A stretch of DNA of 64,000 bases from Chlorobaculum tepidum TLS (GTDB taxonomy: Bacteria > Bacteroidota > Chlorobiia > Chlorobiales > Chlorobiaceae). The DNA lies in the NCBI RefSeq assembly GCF_000006985.1, contig NC_002932.3, positions 979,109-1,043,108 on the forward strand. Reading direction: 5' to 3'. The notes below the pieces were generated by a model that saw only the letters and a list, made by a program, of their open reading frames with translations, did no database searches and was not told where the DNA came from. Shown here in pieces: positions 39,727 to 48,890 of the stretch. A program made the position numbers and the translations under genes. The number at the start of each line of letters is the position of its first letter. Within the stretch, counting starts at the first letter, position 1.

Positions 39727-40599
39727 TCAGGAAATTTTTTCAACTGGCTCGAATGCCTCGGCGTGGTACGAACTGCGCACGAAGGGGCCCGACTGAACGT
39801 GCCGGAATCCGGCGTCGAGCGCGATTTCGCGGTAGCGCTCGAACTCTTCGGGCGTCACGTAGCGGCTCACCGGCAGATGCGCGGCGGTTGGTTGCAGGTA
39901 CTGGCCGATAGTCACCATGTCACAGCCGTGACCTCGCAGGTCGTGCAGCGACGCTTCGAGCTCCTCCTCCGTTTCACCCATGCCGACCATCATGCCGGAC
40001 TTGGTGGCGAGCCGGAACTGGCGCTTCGCCCGCTCGATCACCGCAAGCGAGCGTTCGTACAAGGCTTGCGGGCGCACGGCGGCGTAGCGTGACGGCACGG
40101 TTTCGATGTTGTGATTCAGCACCTCCGGGAGCTCCTGCATCACCAAATCGAGCGACTGTTCATTGCCGCTGAAGTCGGGAATGAGACATTCGAGACTCAC
40201 GCCGGGGTTCACTTCGCGAATCGCGCGGATGGTTTCAACCCAGTGCGTTGCACCGCCATCGGCGAGATCGTCACGGTTGACGCTGGTTAGCACGGCGTGG
40301 CGGAGCTTCATCGTTTTCACCGCCTCGGCGATCTTCGACGGCTCCTCCGGATCGGGCATAGCCGGCCGGCATTCCGTTCCGACCGCGCAAAAACGGCAGG
40401 AGCGGGTGCAGACGTTGCCGAGCAAGAGGAAGGTGGCCGTGCCTTTCGACCAGCACTCGTGCAGGTTCGGGCACATCGCCGAGCGGCACACCGTGTGGAG
40501 GCTGTGCCGGTTCAGCAGCTTGCGCGTCGAAGCAAACGACGAGCCCGAAGCGAGCTTGATCTTGAGCCAGTCGGGTTTCTTTCCGGGACCAGAGTTCAT
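39727..40599 (-). CDS. lipA: lipoyl synthase
   Basis: This 290-residue radical-SAM enzyme inserts sulfur into octanoyl groups on lipoyl domains. The auxiliary cluster cysteines lie in [13 protein letters not shown] (C-x4-C-x5-C) and the radical-SAM cluster in [11 protein letters not shown] (C-x3-C-x2-C). [15 protein letters not shown] and [14 protein letters not shown] are further family motifs. Length is standard. It is the first gene of a three-gene minus-strand group with the membrane protein and SDR. Confidence 0.96.
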   Translation of the reverse strand: MNSGPGKKPDWLKIKLASGSSFASTRKLLNRHSLHTVCRSAMCPNLHECWSKGTATFLLLGNVCTRSCRFCAVGTECRPAMPDPEEPSKIAEAVKTMKLRHAVLTSVNRDDLADGGATHWVETIRAIREVNPGVSLECLIPDFSGNEQSLDLVMQELPEVLNHNIETVPSRYAAVRPQALYERSLAVIERAKRQFRLATKSGMMVGMGETEEELEASLHDLRGHGCDMVTIGQYLQPTAAHLPVSRYVTPEEFERYREIALDAGFRHVQSGPFVRSSYHAEAFEPVEKIS

Positions 40600-40766
40600 G
40601 CAGCGGTATCAGAACTGAAGTTGAAAAAGACTTCACGAATATAGCCAATCCTGACAATTATGCCTGCTATCGCCAGATGGAAGACGTGGCCGGAGTGGAC
40701 AGAGAGACTTGAAAACGGTACATTGTTGAAAGGAACCGCTCCGATCAATCGCTCATTTTTCCGATC

Positions 40767-41555
40767 ATGAAAAAGCTTTTCGCTGTTTTTTTGGTTTTTG
40801 TCGCCATGGCACTGCTGCCCGTACTTGCTTCCGCAAAATCTGCTTCCGGGCCGCTCGCTTTCGGTCTTTACCGTTACGAACAGCACTCGAAAATCAATGC
40901 CGAGACCTACTGGAAATGCGACTATCCGGTATTCGAACGCTCGAAAGCTGGCGACATCATCAATGCGGCGATCCTGAAAGCGGTCATAAGCCAAGCCCCT
41001 TCGCCTGACTCGAAACCGGCGGCAGCGAGCATCGAAGCAGCGGCGAGCGCTTTCATCAAAGAGTGCGACGAGCAGATGAAAGATGCGCAGGCGCACTCCT
41101 GGGCGTGGCAATCAGAAACCAGCGGCGAGGTGCTGCTCGACCGGCCCGGCATGGTGACAGTTTCGATCTTTACTTACGCCTTCACCGGCGGCGCACACGG
41201 CATGAGCGTCACACAATACCTGATTTTTGATACCGCCACCGGCAGGCCGCTTGGCCTGAACGACCTGTTCAAGCCGGGATTCGAGGCAATGCTCGACAAG
41301 CTGATCGAGCGCCGATTCCGGCAGATGCGGGGCCTGTCGGCAACTGACCCGCTCAACGGTGAAAAGGGAGGACTGTTCGAGAACAAAATCACGCATAACG
41401 AGAACTTTGCCGTGACCGGTTCCGGCATCCGTTTCCTCTACAATCAGTACGAAATCGCTCCCTACGCCGCCGGTCAGATCACGGTCGATCTCTCTTTCGA
41501 TGAGCTGAAAGGCATCCTTAAACCTTTGCCAGCACTCAAACCGATCAAGCCATGA
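40767..41555 (+). CDS. exported DUF3298/RsiV-like domain protein
   Basis: A 262-residue protein with a signal peptide (KKLFAVFLVFVAMALLPVLASA). The body fits the DUF4163/DUF3298 (RsiV-like) pattern: YPVFERSKAGDIINAAIL, VTVSIFTYAFTGGAHGMSV (the conserved G-G-A-H), IFDTATGRPLGLNDLFKPG and FLYNQYEIAPYAAGQITV. Relatives are periplasmic proteins or anti-sigma factor ectodomains that bind lysozyme-like ligands. No membrane anchor or sigma factor is adjacent, so it is probably a free periplasmic protein of unknown role. Confidence 0.85.
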   Translation: MKKLFAVFLVFVAMALLPVLASAKSASGPLAFGLYRYEQHSKINAETYWKCDYPVFERSKAGDIINAAILKAVISQAPSPDSKPAAASIEAAASAFIKECDEQMKDAQAHSWAWQSETSGEVLLDRPGMVTVSIFTYAFTGGAHGMSVTQYLIFDTATGRPLGLNDLFKPGFEAMLDKLIERRFRQMRGLSATDPLNGEKGGLFENKITHNENFAVTGSGIRFLYNQYEIAPYAAGQITVDLSFDELKGILKPLPALKPIKP

Positions 41556-42158
41556 TGCGCTTCAACTGTCGATCCGCCGCGAAAAAACACGAGCATCGGG
41601 AGGACATATTCTTGAAACCTGGGTTGTTCCAACATCCACAACTTTACATAATTTATATTATATGCTATCCGTAACTGTTCGTGAGAGTCCTTCAGAACGC
41701 ATCAATATCATCTCCAGCTTGTGAATATTCACCGTGGAGTCTAAGTTATAACAACGGTTCTGCGTTGTGGAGCTTGCTTTCAACAGCGCTTCGATAGTGA
41801 TCCTTCTGCACTAACCGTTGTTGTATAATATAAATTATGTAAAGTTGCAGGGGCAAAGATCACGACGAACGGTTTCAGCGCCTCCTTTCCGAATCACCGC
41901 ATGCCGGCAAACCGCCATTGAAAGATTTGTTCCAGAATGATCCTCTCCAAGCCTCAGGATGTTTCGTTTTCCGTTCGTTTTCCGGGAACTGGCTGGCCTG
42001 CCTGACGCTGACCTGACAGACCGGACATGCTTACTGAACTGAACTGATGATTCGCAACCGACATGCTCCAGGAGACATCATGGAGTGCTTGATTGCCGGT
42101 GCGGCATGGTTGAGCAATTGCTGATGGGTTTTATCGGTATATCTCATCATGAAAACGG
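41556..42158. other. 603-bp intergenic region
   Basis: This region lies between the DUF3298 gene and the 3' end of ppk2. It contains the inverted-repeat element at 41639-41847, annotated separately. The remaining 300 bp toward ppk2 shows no convincing ORF, tRNA or strong terminator. Confidence 0.6.
41639..41847. repeat. MITE-like element bounded by 24-bp perfect inverted repeats
   Basis: A 24-bp arm at 41639-41662 (starting CAACTTTACATAATTTAT) is the exact reverse complement of 41824-41847. A second nested inverted repeat, AACAACGGTT (41750-41759) and AACCGTTGTT (41813-41822), sits inside the right arm. The 161-bp interior has no ORF. Size, AT-rich termini and lack of coding sequence fit a non-autonomous transposable element or a long structured RNA. 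No clear target-site duplication is visible. Confidence 0.6.
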
Positions 42159-43043
42159 TCACTTTCCGTTCTCCGGATTTTCGAGCCGCTTGCGAATATC
42201 GAGCAGCTCTTTGCGGCGTTCCGGGCTGGGCTCGGGATATTTGAGATTGAGGCTTTCGAGCGTGTCGAGCACGATGCGCGAAACGATCAGGCGTGCATTC
42301 TTTTTATCGTCAGCCGGAACTGCGAACCACGGAGAATCTTTAGTGCTGGTCTCCTGGAGGCAAGACTCGTACGCCTCCATGTACTGATCCCAGAATTTCC
42401 GCTCTTCGAGATCGGCGGTACTGAATTTCCAGTTTTTGTTTGGGTCATCGATCCGCTCAAGAAAGCGCTTGCGCTGCTCCTCCTTCGACAAATGCAGATA
42501 AAACTTGACAATACGAGTACCGTTGCAGTGAAGATGCTGTTCGTGGCTGACAATTGAGCGGTACCGGTGATCCCACACTTTGCCGTTATGGGCAAGATTG
42601 TGAGGGATGTTCTGCATTTCAAGAATTTCCGGATGTACCCGGACGACAAGTACCTCCTCGTAATAAGAGCGGTTGAAAATACCGATTCGGCCCCGTTCAG
42701 GCAGGACGCAGTTGGTTCGCCAGAGAAAATCGTGTTCGAGTTCCGTGGCTGACGGATGCTTGAAGCTGTAAACCTGGCATCCCTGCGGATTGACGCCCGA
42801 CATCACATGCTTGATGGCGCTGTCCTTTCCGGCAGCATCCATAGCCTGAAAAATCAGCAGTATGGCATAGCGGTTGTCCGCATAAAGAACATTCTGAAGT
42901 TTGCTCAACTCTGCGACATGGTTGGCCAGAAGTTCGTGGTACTCCCCTTTCGAGCGGTACACCGGATCAATCCGGGTTGGCCGTTTGGCGAGATTCGGCT
43001 TTTTGCCCGGCTGAATCCTGAAAGCGTCGAGATCTAATTTCAT
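42159..43043 (-). CDS. ppk2: polyphosphate kinase 2 family (polyP:nucleotide phosphotransferase)
   Basis: A 294-residue PPK2 P-loop kinase that uses polyphosphate to phosphorylate nucleotides. Walker A region: [19 protein letters not shown] (about 65-83). Walker B/lid: [40 protein letters not shown]. The size and FNRSYYE motif suggest the single-domain group that can act on AMP/ADP (class III-like). The exact substrate class is inference. It complements ppk1 at 5.7 kb. Confidence 0.9.
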   Translation of the reverse strand: MKLDLDAFRIQPGKKPNLAKRPTRIDPVYRSKGEYHELLANHVAELSKLQNVLYADNRYAILLIFQAMDAAGKDSAIKHVMSGVNPQGCQVYSFKHPSATELEHDFLWRTNCVLPERGRIGIFNRSYYEEVLVVRVHPEILEMQNIPHNLAHNGKVWDHRYRSIVSHEQHLHCNGTRIVKFYLHLSKEEQRKRFLERIDDPNKNWKFSTADLEERKFWDQYMEAYESCLQETSTKDSPWFAVPADDKKNARLIVSRIVLDTLESLNLKYPEPSPERRKELLDIRKRLENPENGK

Positions 43044-43340
43044 GAAGATTCTCCCGTGAAAACGTTACCGAAAAGAGGCAATCGGATTGTCAAGTAATGA
43101 TATATCTATTTTTCAAGTTCGCAAAAAACAGAATTGAATCATATCTTTTTCAATACCGGAGAATGAACCGTTAAAATCCCGGCCATTTTTCAGCAGAATC
43201 CGGTTCGGATGCTCGTCTGTCAGAAACCGTTTGTTGGTCTGGGCTGGTTGATTTGTCAGATTCTTCGGTAAGTATTTGCATTTTCCGTGATGCCGGTGCA
43301 AGAAGGTAGCCCGTCATCTGCAACGTTTAAACTTACACCT

Positions 43341-44228
43341 ATGCATTTTGTCATTACCGGTTCATTGGGCCACATCGGCAAACCGCTTGCAATTCAGTTG
43401 AGCAAAGAAGGCCACGCAGTGACGGTCGTCAGCAGCAACACCGAAAGAATAAAGGAGATCGAGTCGATCGGCGCCAAAGCGGCCATCGGCAGTGTGGAAG
43501 ATCCCGGATTCCTCACCGAGACCTTCCGAGGCGCGGACGCCGTTTTTACGATGGTACCGCCGAATATGAATGCCGCTGACTGGAAAGCCTGGATCGCCGG
43601 AATCGGCAAGAATTATGTGGCGGCCATCAAAGAGTCGGGTGTCAAACACGTGGTGAACTTGAGCAGCATCGGTGCCCATATGGTCGATAAATGCGGTCCG
43701 GTCAGCGGTCTTTCACAGGTCGAATTGGCTATGGACGAAATGAAAGGTGTGAACGTCCACCATCTGAGGGCAGGCTACTTTTACACCAACTTCCTGAACA
43801 GCATTGGTCAGATCAAAAATCAGGGTATCATCACCGGTAACTACATGCCCGATCTGAAAATGGTGCTGGTGCATCCGGCAGACATCGCCGATATCGCCGC
43901 CAGGGCGCTCAAGGATGAATCGTACCTCGGCAGAGGCTTCAGCTACATTGCCAGTGACGAAAAAACTCCGGCTGAGATCGTCACCATACTCGGCAAGGCA
44001 ACCGGCAGAATGGATCTCAAATGGGTTGAACGCACCGACAAGGAAGAATACGATGACCTGATCGCTATCGGCCTGCCAGAGGAGATCGCCAAAAATTATA
44101 CCGAAATGGGAGCCGCCCTGCGGTCAGGAGATATGAATGCGGACTATTTCCGCAACCGTCCGGTCATGGCCGGCTGGAGAACGTTTGATTCGTTTATGCC
44201 CGAATTTATCGCGACCTACAACGCGTGA
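43341..44228 (+). CDS. NmrA-like NAD(P)-binding oxidoreductase
   Basis: A 295-residue atypical SDR. ATG 43341 is chosen because it begins MHFVITGSLGHIGKPLA, the Rossmann motif; the frame extends upstream to 43287 with no homology. Further features: AVTVVSSNTERIKEIESIG, VFTMVPPNM and VKHVVNLSSIGAHM. It resembles quinone/NADPH-sensing NmrA/QOR2-type proteins. The substrate is unknown. It is monocistronic, ending at a strong shared terminator. Confidence 0.85.
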   Translation: MHFVITGSLGHIGKPLAIQLSKEGHAVTVVSSNTERIKEIESIGAKAAIGSVEDPGFLTETFRGADAVFTMVPPNMNAADWKAWIAGIGKNYVAAIKESGVKHVVNLSSIGAHMVDKCGPVSGLSQVELAMDEMKGVNVHHLRAGYFYTNFLNSIGQIKNQGIITGNYMPDLKMVLVHPADIADIAARALKDESYLGRGFSYIASDEKTPAEIVTILGKATGRMDLKWVERTDKEEYDDLIAIGLPEEIAKNYTEMGAALRSGDMNADYFRNRPVMAGWRTFDSFMPEFIATYNA

Positions 44229-44298
44229 CAAGCATCTTCCAGAAGGCTGTTATTACCTCCGGGAATTTCTCCTGTTAACTGTTAAGACAATTGCATTG

Positions 44299-44330
44299 AA
44301 ACGCCGCAGCTTTGCGGCGTTTTTTATTTT
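44299..44330. terminator. bidirectional Rho-independent terminator
   Basis: The stem AAACGCCGCA (44299-44308) pairs with TGCGGCGTTT (44313-44322) through a 4-nt loop, followed by TTTTATTTT. It lies between the convergent NmrA-like gene and the phosphotransacetylase-family gene. Confidence 0.92.
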
Positions 44331-45325
44331 ATCCTCCCCTCTTCCTTTGCCCGCTGCACCAGAACAGCCAACGCGCATGAAAGCAGCCTTGTCCTGAGAT
44401 TGTCCGCTCGGCTGGTGAGAATGACCGGCACTTTCGCGCCCATAACGACACCTGCGGCATCGGCGTGGCTGATGAAGGTGAGCTGCTTGGCGAGGATGTT
44501 GCCCGCCTCGATGTCCGGCGCAAGCAGAATGTCCGCATCACCCGCGACCTGTGAGACGATGTGCTTCTCCTTGGCTGCCTGGCGGCTGATGGCGTTGTCG
44601 AAGGCTAGCGGTCCATCGATGATGCAGCCGGTGATCTGGCCGCGCTCGGCCATTTTGCACAGAGCTGCCGCGTCAAGCGTCGCCTGCATGGCGGCATTGA
44701 CCACCTCAACGGCGGCCAGCACGGCGATTTTCGGCAAGCAGCTCTCCCCTGTCAACGCAACCCATGCATCGACGGCGTTGCGGCAGATGTCGGCTTTTGC
44801 GCAGAGATCGGGGGAAATATTCACCACAGCGTCGGTGACGATAAGCCATTTGTGGTATCCAGCGGTGTCCATCACATAGGCGTGTGACAACCGCCGCCCG
44901 GTGCGCAGGCCCGATCCGCGAGCAACAATCGGCCCGAGCAGTTCGTCGGTGTGCAGCGAGCCTTTCATGATGGCGCCAACCTCTCTCGCAGCCGCCAGCT
45001 CGACCGCCTTTTCCGCGGCAGCATGGCTGTGCGGCGTGTCGATAACCTGCCACTTCGATAGATCGATTCCCGCTTCATCAGCCGCTTTTTCGATGCGTCC
45101 GGCTGGCCCTACCAGTAGAGGAGTGATCAGCTTTTCCATCACTGCATCGGACACGGCGGATAACACCTGACTATCAACCGGGTGCACCACGGCGGTCACG
45201 AGTGGCGGCAGTGAGGCGCATTTTTTGATCACGGCATGGTAGCGGTCGTGCGGATGCACCTGAATTTCCGGCGGTTCATCACTTGCAAAAGCGTGGTTTC
45301 TGTCGCTCATGGCGTCGATAGGCAT
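44324..45325 (-). CDS. phosphate acetyl/butyryltransferase family protein
   Basis: A 333-residue PTA_PTB-fold protein: LITPLLVGPAGRIEKAADEA, GAIMKGSLHTDELLGPIV, RRLSHAYVMDTAGYHKWLI, GPLAFDNAISRQAAKEKHI and MGAKVPVILTSRADN. It most resembles the phosphate acyltransferase half found in enoyl-CoA hydratase/phosphotransacetylase fusions and Ptb. It probably interconverts an acyl-CoA and acyl-phosphate; no acetate kinase is adjacent. The start may be 45310 (MSDRNHAF) instead. Confidence 0.85.
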   Translation of the reverse strand: MPIDAMSDRNHAFASDEPPEIQVHPHDRYHAVIKKCASLPPLVTAVVHPVDSQVLSAVSDAVMEKLITPLLVGPAGRIEKAADEAGIDLSKWQVIDTPHSHAAAEKAVELAAAREVGAIMKGSLHTDELLGPIVARGSGLRTGRRLSHAYVMDTAGYHKWLIVTDAVVNISPDLCAKADICRNAVDAWVALTGESCLPKIAVLAAVEVVNAAMQATLDAAALCKMAERGQITGCIIDGPLAFDNAISRQAAKEKHIVSQVAGDADILLAPDIEAGNILAKQLTFISHADAAGVVMGAKVPVILTSRADNLRTRLLSCALAVLVQRAKEEGRIK

Positions 45326-45491
45326 GAAGGTTCGTGAAATTCCTGAGCTTCCGGAAATATACGCATCCCGACGATGATGTTCCCGGCCTCACCACAATTT
45401 CACCGGAATGTGTCAAGCATAGCGCTGAACGGCATCAGCAACAGCTCGTTCCGACCAGGCCCGGCTTGCTGTTCCCTGTTTTCAGGACTTA

Positions 45492-45520
45492 TTGGCATAT
45501 GACCAATATTTCCCTATATT
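45492..45520 (+). promoter_or_regulatory. sigma-70-type promoter upstream of sqrF
   Basis: TTGGCA (45492-45497), a 17-bp spacer and TATATT (45515-45520) match the -35/-10 consensus at five of six positions each. They lie about 55 bp upstream of the GTG start at 45576. Confidence 0.55.
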
Positions 45521-45575
45521 ATCAGACTTACGTCTTCTAATGCCTTCGAGCATTAACCATTACCCGTGATCCGAA

Positions 45576-46748
45576 GTGAAAAAAGTACTGATTCTTGGTG
45601 GAGGTATTGCCGGTGTTGCAGCAGCCATCGCGTTCCGCAAGCGAGGGTTCGAGGTCGAGGTGGTCTCCGATCGGGAATTTCTGTTCATCTACCCGATTGC
45701 CATCTGGATTCCGGTCGGCACGGAGCGGTTCAGGAACGTGGCCTTTCCGCTGGAAAAAGTCGCCCGGAAGCACGGCTTTTCGCTGACGCTTGACACGGTG
45801 ACGGCCATCAACGCCAGCCGCGATTCGGTCACGCTTGAAAAAGCAGGCCAACGCAGCGACTTCGATTTTCTGGTGATCGCACTCGGTTCAGACAAGATGA
45901 AGCACGAAGGTATCGAGCACACGCTCTCGATCTGCGGCGCACCGGAGCACTCGATTCGCCTGAAGGAGAAGATCGACGCCCTCATCGAACGTGGCCACGG
46001 CAAGATCGCCTTCGGCTTTGGCGGCAATCCTAAAGACCCGAGCGCAGTGCGTGGCGGCCCTGGCTTCGAGCTGTTTTTCAACCTGCACCACAAACTGACG
46101 AAACTCGGGATTCGGGACAATTTCGAAATGACCTTCTTCGCCCCAATGGCACAGCCTGGTGCAAAGATGGGCCAGAAGGCGCTCGACATGATGGCCGTGA
46201 TGTTCAAGGCGAAGAATTTCCGCCAGCGCTACGGCAAGAAGATCACGCGCTTCGAGGTAGACGGAGTGGTGTTCGAGGATGGCAGCAAGCTTGAGAGCGA
46301 TCTGACGATGTTCATCCCGGCAGGCTCAGGCCATAGCGTTTTCAGAAATTCCGACCTTCCGCTGAGCGAGGCTGGGTTCGTCAAAATCGACGACTTCTGT
46401 CGCGTGGTCGGTGTGGATGGCTGGTACGCCGTCGGCGATTCAGCGGCGCTCGAAGGGCCGGAGTGGAAGGCCAAGCAGGGCCACATCGCGGAGTTTATGG
46501 CCGACTGCGCGGCCAACAACTGCCTCGCCGAACACTTCGGCCATCAGGAGCCGATGCGCGGTTATCAGGAGCACCTGAATGTCCTCTGCGTCATGGACAC
46601 CGGCGACGGCGCAGGCTTCGTCTACCGAACCGGTCACAGCGAAATGTTCATTCCGATGCCGGTAGTCGGTCACTGGCTGAAAAAAGCGTGGGGGTATTAT
46701 TACAAGTTGTCGAAGATGAAATACATTCCGAGGATTCCGGGGATGTGA
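45576..46748 (+). CDS. sqrF: sulfide:quinone oxidoreductase, SqrF-like
   Basis: A 390-residue FAD-dependent disulfide-reductase-family protein starting at GTG 45576. The N-terminal FAD motif is VLILGGGIAGVAAAIAFRKRG; later FAD contacts include GWYAVGDSAALEGPEWKAKQG. Cysteines at 120 (SICGAPEH) and 338 (VLCVMDTGDGAGF) fit the outer catalytic pair, while the middle SQR cysteine position reads Gly (AVRGGPGFEL). The gene lies beside aclA, as the C. tepidum SqrF gene does. It would oxidise sulfide at the membrane and reduce quinone. A divergent flavoprotein is the alternative. Confidence 0.85.
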   Translation: MKKVLILGGGIAGVAAAIAFRKRGFEVEVVSDREFLFIYPIAIWIPVGTERFRNVAFPLEKVARKHGFSLTLDTVTAINASRDSVTLEKAGQRSDFDFLVIALGSDKMKHEGIEHTLSICGAPEHSIRLKEKIDALIERGHGKIAFGFGGNPKDPSAVRGGPGFELFFNLHHKLTKLGIRDNFEMTFFAPMAQPGAKMGQKALDMMAVMFKAKNFRQRYGKKITRFEVDGVVFEDGSKLESDLTMFIPAGSGHSVFRNSDLPLSEAGFVKIDDFCRVVGVDGWYAVGDSAALEGPEWKAKQGHIAEFMADCAANNCLAEHFGHQEPMRGYQEHLNVLCVMDTGDGAGFVYRTGHSEMFIPMPVVGHWLKKAWGYYYKLSKMKYIPRIPGM

Positions 46749-46941
46749 TTTAGATTGGATTGGACAAAATCATTTATTTTACTCCACCAATAAAACTCAG
46801 GACTCTGTGCCTCTAACACAAACTTCTTATGATCCATTTTCATCAAGTCAACCTCAACATGAAGATCGTTTGTTACGACGAATAATCTGCAAAAAAATTT
46901 CAATAACAATTCACTTCCCCACCACCATCAAATCCCTCATA

Positions 46942-46976
46942 AAAAAAGCAGGTCAAGTTGACCTGCTTTTTTGTTG
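46942..46976. terminator. bidirectional Rho-independent terminator
   Basis: A stem with core AGCAGGT (from 46947) and ACCTGCT (to 46967) is flanked by A and T runs, followed by TTTTTTGTTG. It lies between the convergent sqrF and aclA genes. The 190 bp between it and the sqrF stop contains no convincing gene. Confidence 0.9.
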
Positions 46977-46994
46977 TCTGTAGAAGCTCTGCGC

Positions 46995-48827
46995 TTACTT
47001 CTTGTCGGGAACCGGGCGTTCCGGTTTGACGGCGTAGTTGATCAGGTAATCGTAGAGCCTGATCAGACGCGAGTTCTGGTTGTTCTGGTCGATCCAGTGG
47101 CCGATCATGCCAATGGTACGGGCCAGCACGAAGAAGCCATTCAGAGAGTGCTCCGGGAAGCCGAGGTCCATAAGGATGCAACCTATGGTGCCATCGACGT
47201 TCAGGATCAGGTTCTCCTTCTTGGCGGTCGTGATCTTTTCGACTTCGAGCGCGTAGTTGAGAATCGGCGTGTGCAGCGAGGTTTCGTTCTTCACGTAGCT
47301 GACGAGGTACTTCACGCGCTGGTCGGGATTCCTGAGACTCTTGACCCTGTGGCCAATGCCGGGAACCGGGCCGACGTTTTTCTTCATCCAGGCAAGGAAG
47401 CCGGGAATGTCGTTCGGATACTCCTTGACACCCATTTTGAAGTATTTGCCAGCGTTGGTCACAGCACCGCCAAAGCGCGGACCGATCATGGTCATACCGG
47501 CAGAGACGGCCTGCGGCATATCGATGCCTGCGCAGGCGGCGAGGATAGTGCCAAAGGCGCCAGACACTGCCGGACCGTGGTCAGCAGAGATCATGATGAT
47601 GCGCTTGATGATCTCGGACTCCTCGCGGCTCGGAAGCTTCTTGCTCCAGAGCAGGCCGATGACATCCTCGATACCATACCCTTTCGAGCAAAGCTCCGAA
47701 GCGGCATAACCGGCATAGCGAGGCTCTTCGCCACGATCGTCGGAGATGGTGGTGCGGATGAGCGGTTCGACAACCACTTCACCCTGCTTCATAACCTCCT
47801 GAACGCTCGGCGGTAGCTCAGGCAGCAGCGCCTCGTCGATTTCGGGCTTCGGCTTGATGGCGCCAGAAGCGAGCAACTCTTCATAGACCTGCTTGATCGC
47901 CTTGCTCAGACCGCCAAAGGTATCGGGCACGAGCGCACCGGCTTCACGCAGAGCGTTCATCTTGGAGCGGGCTGAGCCAGCGCCCTTTTTGCCCTCTTTC
48001 GCGCCAGCGTGACCAAACTTCATACCCTGCGGGAGAACCTCCTGGCAGGTACCGCCAATGGCGGCGATCAGCTTGATGCGGCGTGGTTCGGCTGCCAGCC
48101 ACTCTGCAGCTTCCTCTTCGAGATTACCGCCAACCTCGCCGATCATGACGACCGCCTTGGTTGCAGGATCCTTCTCGAACATTTCAAGATAGGTGACGAA
48201 ATCGGTGCCCGGATAGGCGTCACCGCCAATAGCCACGGCAGAGGTGATACCATCACCATTCTGGGCGCAAAGCCACATCGCCTCGTTGGACAGACCGCCG
48301 GACTTGGTTAGAACACCGAACGAACCCTGACGATAGAGGTTGCAGAGTTTCAGGTTGCGGTACTCGCCGCCGATCACACCGAGACGGCACTCGCCAGCAG
48401 ACATGATGCCAATCGACGACGGGCCGTTCAGCATCTTGCCAAGCTTCTGGGCAAGTTTTTTCAGCCGCTTGGCGTCCTTTTCCGGAACACCTTCAGTGAT
48501 CATCGAGACCAGCTGAATGTTCGGGGATTCAAGCGCTTCCATCGCGGCCTCGGTCGCTCTCGATGCGCCGAGGTAGATGAGGGCGGTGTTGATGTCCGGA
48601 TGCTCATTGAGAGCTGGAGCCAGAGACGGATAGACGGTAACGTTTTTGAGTTCGCCACCGCGGAAGATTTCTTTCTGCTGGCCCGCTTCGGGCGGATACA
48701 CGAAAGCCTGGACGGTCAGCGGACGGTTGATCAGGTAGTCGAACTGGGCCATGCGTTTTGCCGCATTGACGCCTGCCACACCACCAATGATGACCGCCCG
48801 GGTATCTTTATTTGCGAGAATGCTCAC
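46995..48827 (-). CDS. aclA: ATP-citrate lyase, alpha (large) subunit
   Basis: The 610-residue subunit carries a succinyl-CoA-synthetase-alpha-like half (AVIIGGVAGVNAAKRMAQ; GIMSAGECRLGVIGGEYRN; phospho-histidine loop MKFGHAGAKEG) and a citrate-synthase-like C-terminal half (ADHGPAVSGAFGTILAACAG, GIGHRVKSLRNPDQRVK). With AclB it cleaves citrate to oxaloacetate and acetyl-CoA using ATP and CoA, the key step of the reverse TCA cycle. Size matches green sulfur bacterial AclA. It lies 63 bp after aclB and ends at the shared terminator. Confidence 0.97.
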   Translation of the reverse strand: MSILANKDTRAVIIGGVAGVNAAKRMAQFDYLINRPLTVQAFVYPPEAGQQKEIFRGGELKNVTVYPSLAPALNEHPDINTALIYLGASRATEAAMEALESPNIQLVSMITEGVPEKDAKRLKKLAQKLGKMLNGPSSIGIMSAGECRLGVIGGEYRNLKLCNLYRQGSFGVLTKSGGLSNEAMWLCAQNGDGITSAVAIGGDAYPGTDFVTYLEMFEKDPATKAVVMIGEVGGNLEEEAAEWLAAEPRRIKLIAAIGGTCQEVLPQGMKFGHAGAKEGKKGAGSARSKMNALREAGALVPDTFGGLSKAIKQVYEELLASGAIKPKPEIDEALLPELPPSVQEVMKQGEVVVEPLIRTTISDDRGEEPRYAGYAASELCSKGYGIEDVIGLLWSKKLPSREESEIIKRIIMISADHGPAVSGAFGTILAACAGIDMPQAVSAGMTMIGPRFGGAVTNAGKYFKMGVKEYPNDIPGFLAWMKKNVGPVPGIGHRVKSLRNPDQRVKYLVSYVKNETSLHTPILNYALEVEKITTAKKENLILNVDGTIGCILMDLGFPEHSLNGFFVLARTIGMIGHWIDQNNQNSRLIRLYDYLINYAVKPERPVPDKK

Positions 48828-48890
48828 GGTTCAATCAGAGTTTAATGAGTTTCTATAGTCTTAAATTTCAACATCTTGCAAGGAAATCCC

